Source of the DNA: Limisphaerales bacterium
Lineage (GTDB): Bacteria; Verrucomicrobiota; Verrucomicrobiia; Limisphaerales; PALSA-1396
Direction of reading: 5' to 3'
Assembly: GCA_003140275.1 (NCBI GenBank)
Contig: PLJQ01000015.1
Coordinates: forward strand, 1 to 6,124
DNA: 6,124 nucleotides
Under the pieces are notes generated by a model. It searched no databases. It saw only the letters and a list, made by a program, of their open reading frames with translations, and had not been told where the DNA came from. Positions 1-5,722 of this stretch are shown piece by piece; the first letter of the stretch is position 1, and each line of letters begins with the position of its first letter. Both the position numbers and the translations under genes were made by a program.

Positions 1-78
1 CATGCCCCCCGAGTTTAGGAAACTAGGGAGAGGCCGTCAGTAAGCAATTGGAAGCGGAGGGATTAAATCAGCGTTTCC
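1..78. mobile_element. End of an insertion sequence (IS5-like terminal repeat)
   Basis: Bases 46-78 match, in inverted orientation, bases 6003-6040 at the other end of the window. AATTGGAA (46-53) pairs with TTCCAATT (6033-6040), and AATCAGCGTTTCC (66-78) pairs with GGAAACGCTGATT (6003-6015). The segment between them differs by about 5 nt. CTAA lies immediately outside each copy (79-82 and 5999-6002). A GGAA-starting imperfect terminal repeat next to a YTAR tetranucleotide fits IS5-family elements; the family assignment is inference. The element extends leftward out of the window and no transposase is visible. Its edge coincides with the point where the beta-helix reading frame begins. Confidence 0.55.
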
Positions 79-82
79 CTAA
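79..82. repeat. CTAA, probable target-site duplication of the left element
   Basis: CTAA directly abuts the terminal repeat ending at 78. Read in frame with the downstream gene it starts the residues L-T-V-I-A-S, which match the T-L-x-V-I-A pattern seen twice more in the same protein. The CTAA therefore appears to belong to the interrupted gene, as a duplicated target would. The partner copy on the far side of the element lies outside the window. Confidence 0.45.
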
Positions 83-84
83 CG

Positions 85-1098
85 GTGATCGCCAGTACGT
101 TCAGCAGCAACTTGGTCTCTACCTCCTTCGGCTCCGGCGGGATCTTCACGTACGGCAAGGTCGGCAGCGCGATGCTTCAAATAGGAGACAGCATCCTGAA
201 AGCTGGCTCCTTGGGCGCAAATATCGGGAACAATCTCGGCACAATCATTTCGCTGGGTTACAAACTTAGCAGTGATAACGGAGGCGGCTTTTTGACCGGC
301 GTAGGTGACCAGGTCAACGCGGATCCGCTGCTCGGACCGTTACAGGACAACGGCGGCCCCACCCCGACGATGTTGCCCCTGGCCGGCAGTCCGGCGATTG
401 ATCAAGGTAGGAGCTTTGGCCAGACCACCGACCAGCGTGGCCAGCCCCGGCCGTTTGACAACCCCGCGATTCCCAACGCCTCGGCCGGTGATGGCAGCGA
501 CATCGGCGCAGTCGAAGTCCAGCCGCCGGCGACGTTCCTGGTGCTTAACGCCAACGACAGCGGGTCCGGTTCGTTGCGGCAGGCGATCTCCGACAACAAC
601 GCGACGGCCGGCGGCAATTCCGTCATCTTCTCCAATGTCGTCACCGGCACGATCACGCTGACCAGCGGCCAGTTATTGATTTCAAAGGACCTCACCCTCA
701 TCGGCCCCGGCGCGAACGTGCTGGCCGTCAACGGCAACCACGCCAGCCGCGTGTTCTACGTCACGAACGCCGCCGCCGTCAGCATCTCCGGCCTGACCAT
801 CAGTAACGGCTTGGGCGGTATCTTCAATGATCATTCGACGCTGACCATTCGCAACTGCACCATCAGCTGCAACTCCGCAAGTGGCGGCGGCGGCGGCATC
901 GACAATTTCGGTGAGTCCTCCGGCAGCGCGACGCTGGCGGTGATCGCCAAGCACCATCAGCGGCAATTCGGCCCCCTCTGGCGGCGGCATTTTCAACGAC
1001 GGTACCGGCGCGAGTGGCAGCGCCACGGCGACGGTGACCGGCTGCACGTTCAGCGGCAATTCGACCAGCGGAGGGGGCAGCGGAGGGGGCATCTATAA
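85..1098 (+). pseudogene. Beta-helix protein with anchor-Q-type module, 5' portion (truncated, frameshifted)
   Basis: This is the 5' part of an exported right-handed parallel beta-helix protein. The frame is open only from 67 and enters the gene at about 79. The GTG at 85 is just the first possible start: there is no signal peptide and no Shine-Dalgarno, so the true N-terminus is missing. The first segment (about 85-520) is a choice-of-anchor-Q-type module: SILKAG, GANIGN, GGGFLTG, GPLQDNGGPTPTM, SPAIDQG, TTDQRGQPRPFD and GSDIGAVE. A new passenger-like segment follows (about 535-945): SLRQAISDN, GTITLTSG, DLTLIGPGANVL, SISGLTISNG and Gly-rich coils. At 949 one base too many shifts the frame. 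The last 50 or so residues of this ORF (Arg-, His- and Gln-rich) are out of frame, and the homologous reading continues in the frame ending at 1750. A sequencing error is possible. Homologues are usually secreted or surface proteins; no enzymatic activity is evident. Confidence 0.72.
175..520 (+). repeat. Anchor-Q-type module, copy 1 (direct repeat)
   Basis: This segment recurs at 1193-1535 in the same orientation, offset by 1015-1018 bases. The order is the same in both: L-x-I-G start, I-L-x-A-G, G-A-N-I, GGGFLT, D-Q-(V/I)-N-x-D-P, GPL-x-DNGGPT, SPAIDQ, TTDQRG-x-PRPFD, GSDIGA-x-E. The copies have diverged clearly, so the duplication is old or reflects family-level recurrence and is not a recent copying event. 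Confidence 0.75.
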
Positions 1099-1750
1099 TT
1101 TCGGCGCGTTTTCGGGTGGCGCGACGGCGACGTTGAAAGTGATCGCCAGCATTGGCGGCGGCATCTACAACCAAGGTCCGACGGGCGGGGAGCTGGAGAT
1201 CGGAGGCACCATCCTGAACGCGGGCGCTTCGGGGGCCAACATCTACAACTCCGGCCCGCTCACATCGGACGGCTATAACCTCAGCAGCGACGACGGCGGA
1301 GGCTTTTTGACCAGTGCGACGGATCAGATCAACACCGATCCGAAGCTCGGCCCGTTGCGGGATAACGGCGGCCCGACCTTCACTCATGCGCTGCTTTCCA
1401 ACAGCCCGGCGATTGACCAATGCATGAGCTTCGGTGTCACCACCGACCAGCGCGGCGTGCCCCGGCCATTTGATTTTTCCGCCATCGCCAATGCGAGCGG
1501 CGGCGACGGCAGCGACATCGGGGCGTTCGAGTTGGGAAGTCCGACGTTGAACATTCAGAATTTCTCGGCCAACGCGGTCCTCTCCTGGCCATCCTACTAC
1601 GGCGATTTCACGCTTCAGTCCGTGACGAATGTCATCGCATCGAATAGTTGGGCTACCGTGGTGGGGACGCCGAGGGGCGTTGCCAACCAATACGTCCTCA
1701 CCAATAGCCCGACTTCCAGCAACCAGTTTTACCGGCTCAAGGGCAACTGA
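1034..1750 (+). pseudogene. Beta-helix protein with second anchor-Q-type module, 3' portion
   Basis: This is the continuation of the same gene after the frameshift. The useful frame is open from about 950, where it reads STISGNSAPSGGGIFNDG, so the GTG at 1034 is internal and not a real start. Beta-helix coils (TFSGNS…GGGIYN) run to about 1190. A second anchor-Q-type module at about 1190-1535 contains TILNAG, SGANIYN, GGGFLTS, GPLRDNGGPTFTH, SPAIDQ, TTDQRGVPRPFD and GSDIGAFE. A final beta-rich tail at about 1540-1747 has LSWPSYYGDFTLQ, SWATVVG and the terminal QFYRLKGN before TGA. That tail is typical of Verrucomicrobiota exported proteins and may direct surface attachment or export (inference). 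Relative to the first module, the coil just before the second one lacks about 10 residues, with VIAS passing directly to IGGGIYN. The coding content is clear; whether the gene is functional depends on whether the shift at 949 is real. Confidence 0.72.
1193..1535 (+). repeat. Anchor-Q-type module, copy 2 (direct repeat)
   Basis: This is the second copy of the module at 175-520. It lies directly before the C-terminal tail, which is the usual place for such a module. Copy 1 is unusual in being followed by a fresh passenger segment. Confidence 0.75.
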
Positions 1751-1785
1751 ACTCGTTTTAAAGCTCGCGCCGTCACGAACCAAAG

Positions 1786-1937
1786 TTTCAGAACGCAGGC
1801 AGGTTGCTTCGCTCTCGTTTCACACCGTTGCCAACGCGCGGCGCAGTCTTGGGCAGGAAGGGATTTATTCCAAGGTCATCAAGAAGCTGCGCGACCGCAT
1901 CCAGACGTTGCGCGTCGGTAACCCGTGGCGCAAGTGG
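1786..1937 (+). pseudogene. Aldehyde dehydrogenase remnant (degraded)
   Basis: In the frame ending at the TGA of 1938-1940, bases 1854-1925 read QEGIYSKVIKKLRD then RIQTLRVGNP. This is the segment that follows the catalytic cysteine in NAD(P)-dependent aldehyde dehydrogenases (family pattern: VQESIYDKFVEKL…LRVGDP). In another frame, bases 1786-1800 read FQNAG, resembling the F-F-N-A-G-Q-V-C stretch just before the active-site cysteine. No intact cysteine motif can be read, and one or more indels must separate the two pieces. Only about 50 of the roughly 480 residues of a normal enzyme are present, so this is a dead fragment. There is no start codon context. The match is from memory of the family: the 1854-1925 piece is fairly convincing and the FQNAG piece is weaker. 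Confidence 0.5.
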
Positions 1938-1945
1938 TGAACACA

Positions 1946-1953
1946 TAAGGAGG
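1946..1953 (+). promoter_or_regulatory. Shine-Dalgarno sequence before the TTG-started small ORF
   Basis: TAAGGAGG lies 4 nt before the TTG at 1958. It is the best ribosome binding site in the window and is the reason for accepting a TTG start for the small ORF. The spacing is short but workable. Confidence 0.55.
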
Positions 1954-1957
1954 CGCT

Positions 1958-2179
1958 TTGACCAACGATCCCATCTATCTGCTCAAACCGGTGTTCAAGT
2001 TCTTGGATGGACTCATCCGAGATCAAGGTGATCGCCTCTACGCAGTCGTCTTTTATGTCTGCCTGGTCCTGATTGGTTGGATTCTCAACGGTGGTTTACG
2101 GCAAAAGCAGGCCCGGCGAGATGCTGCCTTAATCGTTCCCTTAATCGTGATACGTTCGCCGGTGCAGCCGCCACTATGA
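1958..2179 (+). CDS. Small single-helix membrane protein, hypothetical
   Basis: This ORF encodes 73 residues from a TTG start with a strong Shine-Dalgarno. Residues about 27-43 (LYAVVFYVCLVLIGWIL) form one transmembrane helix. It is preceded by an amphipathic-looking stretch (LLKPVFKFLDGLIRD) and followed by a basic patch (RQKQARR). The protein ends in a Pro-containing tail, IRSPVQPPL. I do not recognise a named family, though the helix and basic stop-transfer pattern look like real protein and not chance. Its TGA (2177-2179) overlaps the ATG (2176-2178) of the secretin-like fragment as ATGA. That fragment starts mid-domain, so the ORF's own 3' end may have been replaced when the two segments were joined somewhere around 2100-2175, and the last residues may not be native. 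It follows directly on the aldehyde dehydrogenase remnant with no promoter that I can identify. Expression is uncertain. Confidence 0.5.
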   Translation: MTNDPIYLLKPVFKFLDGLIRDQGDRLYAVVFYVCLVLIGWILNGGLRQKQARRDAALIVPLIVIRSPVQPPL

Positions 2180-2466
2180 AGACAGTCATCAAAGGCTTCA
2201 AACCGGAAGCACTCAATCCTGCCGGCGTACAATCCCCGAATGGGGTAAAAGCAGATCCTTTTCTGAGCGATGCCCTCCCATTCGGACCAATCGTGGAGAT
2301 TACCCCCAACGTAGCTGCGGACGGTAGGACGATCAGGTTGGATGTTAACGCCACACAAACTGAATTTCTAGGTTACGAGAAGCAGTCGAAAAAAACGAAA
2401 AAGACGCGAGTGTGGGTCGATGGTAAGGAACAAAACATTGTGCTTCCACTGCCGATAATTCACACT
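2176..2466 (+). pseudogene. Secretin-like C-terminal domain fragment
   Basis: From the ATG at 2176 the frame reads MKTVIKGFKPEAL, then LPFGPIVEITPNVAADG, RTIRLDVNATQTEFLGYE, and finally IVLPLPIIHT at about 2440-2466. This order resembles the C-terminal gate region of type II/III secretion secretins (PulD/GspD-like) common in Verrucomicrobiota. There, a KT(I/V)V-x-G segment is followed by FGP-x-(L/V)(D/E)(V/I)-x-P-x-V-(S/A)-ADG, TEFxGY and LPLP. The N domains are absent, as is the end of the domain after LPLP (normally a W/V-x-DGQTV-x-GG segment). A Lys-rich stretch (KQSKKTKKTR) sits where family members have other sequence. The reading frame stays open to 2649, but beyond about 2466 it leaves the homology and then runs antisense inside the glycosidase gene, so that tail is not credible. 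A truncated relic is the best reading. The family call rests on motif memory. Confidence 0.5.
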
Positions 2467-2496
2467 CCACTGGCGTCACTGACAAAACCGGCAGTG
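2447..2496. repeat. Inverted repeat just downstream of the hydrolase stop
   Basis: CACTGCCG (2447-2454) and CGGCAGTG (2489-2496) are perfect 8-base inverted repeats. They lie 12 nt beyond the minus-strand stop codon of the large gene. The 34-base loop is long and no T-run follows on the minus strand, so this is not a classical intrinsic terminator. It is recorded only as a possible 3' structure. Confidence 0.25.
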
Positions 2497-2507
2497 CTTG
2501 ACCGCAC

Positions 2508-5500
2508 TCATGGTCCAAGCAAGATCCGGAAAAACTGTTGCGAAAAATCAGCCGTATTGGTGAACGTCCACGCAAACGGCATCGCGGGCGAATTCGTGGT
2601 GAAGAGGTTGGTCCAGAGCGCAAGGTCGGATGAACCTTGTACGGTATAGTCAGGGCCAACGTCACCGGTCACGAGGAACGTGAACTGGTTGTCGGTCAGT
2701 TCCAGTGGTGTCACACTGGGCGATGCGAGCGTGTTCACCGTAACCATGAAACTCTGGGTCGCGCTCATCACGGGCACGCCGTTGTCCGCAACCATGAACT
2801 CGATGAGGTTGGTCGAGCCGCCCTGGGCGACGGTGGGCCGCCACGTGAAGACGCCGCTGGTCGCGTTGAGCGTTGCGCCGGTCGGACAATTGAGCAGGCT
2901 GAAGGTTAATACCTGCGGCGGAGCATCCGTATCGTTTGCCGAGTTAGTGAGCGAAAAAATCTGGCCCGCATTAAGAACGCAGTTGGAAACCGCCGCAAGC
3001 ATCGGTGGCGTGTTCACCGCAATGACCGTCAGCACAAAACTCGTGTTGGTGCTCAATTGGCCGTCGCTCACAGTCACCGTGATCGTCGCACTCCCGCTCT
3101 GATCGGCCGCCGGACTCACCGTCACCGTCAAGTTCGTCCCGCCACCCCCAAACACAATATTGTTCGTCGGTACCAACGCCAGATTCGACGAGTTCCCACT
3201 CAACGTCAGGTTGCCCGCCAGCGCGTCCACTTCGGCCACCGCGCCCGTCGGCGCGTCCGCGTCGGCCACCGTGAACGGTAGCGCCGCAGTCGGTGTGTTC
3301 GCCAACGTCGTTTGATCAAGAATGTCACTGATCGTCGGCCCCGCCTCGCTGCCTGGCACCGTCGTTATGCTCAGACTCCACCCGCCCGCAACGCTGCCCT
3401 TATCCCCCGGCCCGTCATCAAACACATACAACGACCACGCCCCGTTGGCCCCAAGCCCCTGGAACACCGAGAAGTTAGTCCCCCACGGGCCGAGCGGCGC
3501 GGGACTGGGGAAATTGTCCCCGCCAATGGAAGCATCCACATAATTGGTCGGCCGATATGTGCCCGCCACTAGAGTTGTGTCCGGCAGCACCGTTGCCGCC
3601 GCATCCGAAAACGTCAACGTCACATTATTGGCCCCCGCCGACCCCGCCGACCCATTATCGCCACCCGCATCGGACATCACAATCAACGTCTGCCCCGTCG
3701 GCCCCACCAGCAATATATCGATGTCCCGCGTCCAAGTGTGGCTGAGGTTTTTCAGCGTCATCATCACGCTGCTGATCGTCCCCGCCATATTCGAGACATT
3801 GATCACCGACGGATACGGCGACGATGCCCCAGGTCCCGTCCCCGAATTTGGGATCGTAATCGCCGCCACGTTCGTGAACGACTGCGTGCCCGCAAACGGC
3901 AAACTCACCGTCAGCACAAACGTGTCGCTCGCGCTGTTGGTCCCGTCGCTCACACTCACCGTGATCGTCGCACTTCCCGTCTGATCGGCTGCCGGACTCA
4001 CCGTCACTGTCCGGTTCGCCCCGTTGCCCCCAAACACAAGGTTGTTCGTCGGTACCAGCGTCGGATTCGAAGAGTTCCCGCTCAACGTCAGGCTGCCCGC
4101 CGGCGTGTCCGCATCGCTGATCGTAACCGGAATTGCTGCGGTCGGCGTGTTCACCGTCGTCGATTGATCCAGAATGTCACTGATCGTCGGACCCGCCGGG
4201 GTGTTTCCGGTCGTGTAATCCAGCACCAGCACCCAATCCGTGGTGCCCGCGCTGTTATTACCCGGAGTGGTGAAGGAGCGCGAGCCGGTGTTGGTCAGTC
4301 CGGTCCCAATGTCATTGTATGCCCCACTCGTCGGATCGAACCAGCGCGCCCGCGTCAGGCCGCTCATCGCTCCCATGTCCACCGTGATCGGTCCGCTATG
4401 CGCGGGCGGGACATAGGCCACCATGAGCGTCCCGTTCGTGGCCGCCGCAGCGGCCACGTAGTCGCTGGAATTCATGGCTGAGCCGCCAGCCGTGATGAGC
4501 GTCCGCATCCCATTCAGGCTGGAGGGGACCAGGTTGTACCAGGCGATGGAGCCCATGAAGGCGTTCAGCCGTGCCATGTCGCGGGCACCCTGCGTGTCCA
4601 GATGATTGCGCCAGCCGGGGTCACTGAACGGCCACACGTAGCCGTTGCCGGAAATGTAGCCGCCGATGGTCGAGAGCCAGCCCCACCACTGGAAGCGGCG
4701 CACTGGTTGAATCGCGCTCGGGTTGTAGGCGTTCCCGTCCAGGCCTTCTTCGTCATACGGCTCTTCGAGCAGGAACGCCGGCTCGACCGGGCTATGGGCG
4801 TAGGCACGGCGGCCCTGGTTGTTCACGGCGCCTGACCATGAGTAAGCACCATTGAGCGTCATTGAAGTGCCGAACGTCGTCTGGTCCGTCCCGATTGACT
4901 CCGAGGTCCATTCGGCACTGAACAACGTGGACTGCTGGCCCGCCACGCTCTTGAGCCCGGTCAAAAGTGCGTTTTCCACACTCGTCTGGGCGGTGCTGAA
5001 GGTGTTGGGCGATGTGCCCATGTCGCCGCCCATCATCCAGACGAGGTTCTTCTGGTTTTGGTACCGCGTCGCGATCCACGCGCCGTAGGACTGCATCTTC
5101 GTGGTGCCGTTGGCCACAATCTCCTGCATCCAGCCCTGGTTGCCGCCAGCGTAGCCAACGTAGGCGGGAAACAGGAAGACGAGGATGCCGTTGGTTTCAC
5201 AGTAGGCGAGCAGGCCGTCCACCAAACTCCAATAAGCCTCGTTCGGGGTGGTGAAGTCGGGCGCTTCGTTGTTGATGTTGCCATAGGAGAGTGAGCCGTT
5301 CCAACTCGTTCCGTTGAGCCGGTTAAGGAAGGGTTGATCGCCGTTGCCGTTGAACGGCGGGTGGCTCCCGCGAGGGTCGTGGTTGAGGACGTGCAACTCG
5401 ATTGCGCTGTGGCCGCGCGCCGCGGTATCGTCGAGGAACGTGTGGTAATCGGCGACGGACAGCGAAGTGATGAACCACGCCGTGCGGCCCATGATGGGGA

Positions 5501-5630
5501 ACGGCGCGTCGTTCTGATCCACCAGATAACGATTATTCGCGCTGTACCTAACCGGAAACGCCGGCGCGGCCCGCGCTGAACCTAAAAGCGTTGTGACAAA
5601 TAATAAAACAACGATGCGTTTAATGACCAT
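2508..5630 (-). CDS. Secreted DUF4038/apiosidase-like glycoside hydrolase with Ig-like repeats and P domain
   Basis: This gene encodes 1040 residues from the ATG at 5630, chosen because GGAAAG lies 8 nt upstream and a signal peptide starts there. Residues 1-21 (MVIKRIVVLLF…LGSARA, cleaved before AP) direct export. Residues about 22-370 form a DUF4038-type TIM barrel (apiosidase-like, GH140-related): GRTAWFIT (48-55), HVLNHDPRG (80-88), WMMGGD (198-203), EEPYDEEG (289-296) and a Trp-rich FQWWGW segment (313-318). D203 and E290 are the likely acid/base and nucleophile by position (inference). Residues about 365-472 resemble the beta domain that usually follows DUF4038. Then come an Ig-like repeat (479-575), a P-type domain (579-758; HTWTRDIDILL, NGAWSLYVFDDGPGDKG), a second copy of the repeat (763-869), a putative Ig domain (872-968) and a tail ending FFRILLGP. 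The substrate is probably a polysaccharide, but its identity cannot be read from the sequence. The frame is intact throughout. Confidence 0.88.
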   Translation of the reverse strand: MVIKRIVVLLFVTTLLGSARAAPAFPVRYSANNRYLVDQNDAPFPIMGRTAWFITSLSVADYHTFLDDTAARGHSAIELHVLNHDPRGSHPPFNGNGDQPFLNRLNGTSWNGSLSYGNINNEAPDFTTPNEAYWSLVDGLLAYCETNGILVFLFPAYVGYAGGNQGWMQEIVANGTTKMQSYGAWIATRYQNQKNLVWMMGGDMGTSPNTFSTAQTSVENALLTGLKSVAGQQSTLFSAEWTSESIGTDQTTFGTSMTLNGAYSWSGAVNNQGRRAYAHSPVEPAFLLEEPYDEEGLDGNAYNPSAIQPVRRFQWWGWLSTIGGYISGNGYVWPFSDPGWRNHLDTQGARDMARLNAFMGSIAWYNLVPSSLNGMRTLITAGGSAMNSSDYVAAAAATNGTLMVAYVPPAHSGPITVDMGAMSGLTRARWFDPTSGAYNDIGTGLTNTGSRSFTTPGNNSAGTTDWVLVLDYTTGNTPAGPTISDILDQSTTVNTPTAAIPVTISDADTPAGSLTLSGNSSNPTLVPTNNLVFGGNGANRTVTVSPAADQTGSATITVSVSDGTNSASDTFVLTVSLPFAGTQSFTNVAAITIPNSGTGPGASSPYPSVINVSNMAGTISSVMMTLKNLSHTWTRDIDILLVGPTGQTLIVMSDAGGDNGSAGSAGANNVTLTFSDAAATVLPDTTLVAGTYRPTNYVDASIGGDNFPSPAPLGPWGTNFSVFQGLGANGAWSLYVFDDGPGDKGSVAGGWSLSITTVPGSEAGPTISDILDQTTLANTPTAALPFTVADADAPTGAVAEVDALAGNLTLSGNSSNLALVPTNNIVFGGGGTNLTVTVSPAADQSGSATITVTVSDGQLSTNTSFVLTVIAVNTPPMLAAVSNCVLNAGQIFSLTNSANDTDAPPQVLTFSLLNCPTGATLNATSGVFTWRPTVAQGGSTNLIEFMVADNGVPVMSATQSFMVTVNTLASPSVTPLELTDNQFTFLVTGDVGPDYTVQGSSDLALWTNLFTTNSPAMPFAWTFTNTADFSQQFFRILLGP
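3024..3344 (-). repeat. Ig-like repeat unit, copy B, with internal 30-bp duplication
   Basis: This segment encodes AGPTISDILDQTTLANTPTA through SFVLTV and is homologous at DNA level to 3906-4196. Bases 3319-3338 are identical to 4171-4190 over 20 nt. The unit is 30 bp longer than the other copy because of an internal tandem duplication at about 3213-3271. The near-identical core (SGNSSN, LVPTNN, VFGG, TVTVSPAADQ) indicates fairly recent duplication or gene conversion. Confidence 0.85.
3213..3271 (-). repeat. 30-bp tandem duplication inside Ig-like copy B
   Basis: Bases 3213-3241 and 3243-3271 align over 29 positions with 4 mismatches, at a period of exactly 30. In protein terms VADADAPTGA is followed by VAEVDALAGN. 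This accounts exactly for the 10-residue length difference between the two Ig-like copies. Confidence 0.7.
3357..3896 (-). other. P-type (proprotein convertase P/Homo B-like) domain within the hydrolase
   Basis: Residues 579-758 of the large protein show the P-domain pattern. A hydrophobic strand and HTWTRDIDILLVGPTGQ match the family H-T-x-x-x-D-L-x-I-x-L-x-x-P-x-G. Then come an acidic Gly/Asn-rich loop, TLTFSD, and NGAWSLYVFDDGPGDKGSV with GGWSLSI matching N-G-x-W-x-L-x-V-x-D-x-x-x-G-D-x-G-x-L-x-x-W-x-L. In proteases this domain stabilises the catalytic unit and binds calcium. Here no protease domain is present, so an adhesive or structural role is more likely (inference). Confidence 0.75.
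3906..4196 (-). repeat. Ig-like repeat unit, copy A
   Basis: This segment encodes AGPTISDILDQSTTVNTPTA through TFVLTV, the shorter copy of the unit at 3024-3344. It lies directly after the hydrolase part of the protein and before the P domain. Confidence 0.85.
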
Positions 5631-5640
5631 GACCATGACT
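5631..5640 (-). promoter_or_regulatory. Ribosome binding region deciding the hydrolase start
   Basis: Reading the minus strand, GGAAAG (5639-5644) is followed by TC, ATG (5636-5634), GTC and ATG (5630-5628). The second ATG has 8 nt spacing, against 2 nt for the first, so 5630 is preferred. The frame is open to a TTG at 5696, but the extra N-terminal residues (IFPVYSAHRKQKKFLNWK) would bury the signal peptide behind a charged leader and that start has no Shine-Dalgarno. Confidence 0.45.
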
Positions 5641-5704
5641 TTCCAGTTGAGAAATTTTTTCTGTTTTCTGTGAGCAGAATAAACGGGGAAAATCAATGTC
5701 CGCT

Positions 5705-5722
5705 ATGGGGTGTTTGCCCCAT
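5705..5722. promoter_or_regulatory. Short perfect inverted repeat upstream of the hydrolase
   Basis: ATGGGG (5705-5710), TGTTTG loop, then CCCCAT (5717-5722). The 6-bp stem lies about 75-92 bases before the chosen start on the minus strand. It could be an operator half-site pair or a 5' leader hairpin, but chance is not excluded. Confidence 0.25.

Noticed and set aside
863..1783. Long minus-strand open frame opposite the beta-helix gene
   Set aside because: Its translation is Arg/Ala/Val-rich without motifs, while the plus strand carries clear family motifs throughout. It is a GC-rich antisense shadow.
2447..2496. Inverted repeat as a true rho-independent terminator
   Set aside because: The loop is 34 nt and there is no T-run, so it is kept only as a low-confidence structure.
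2467..2649. Extension of the secretin-like frame to 2649
   Set aside because: After LPLPIIHT the residues lose family resemblance, and most of the extension runs antisense within the hydrolase C-terminal tail.
3213..4196. Repeats considered as a CRISPR array
   Set aside because: The repeats are coding, long, only two in number and lie in one protein frame; there are no regular spacers.
3544..4481. Plus-strand open frames opposite the hydrolase gene
   Set aside because: Compositionally biased translations antisense to a gene with intact domains; no start signals or motifs.
5631..5696. TTG at 5696 as the hydrolase start
   Set aside because: It adds a charged leader before a perfect signal peptide, has no Shine-Dalgarno, and the ATG at 5630 has a suitable GGAAAG.
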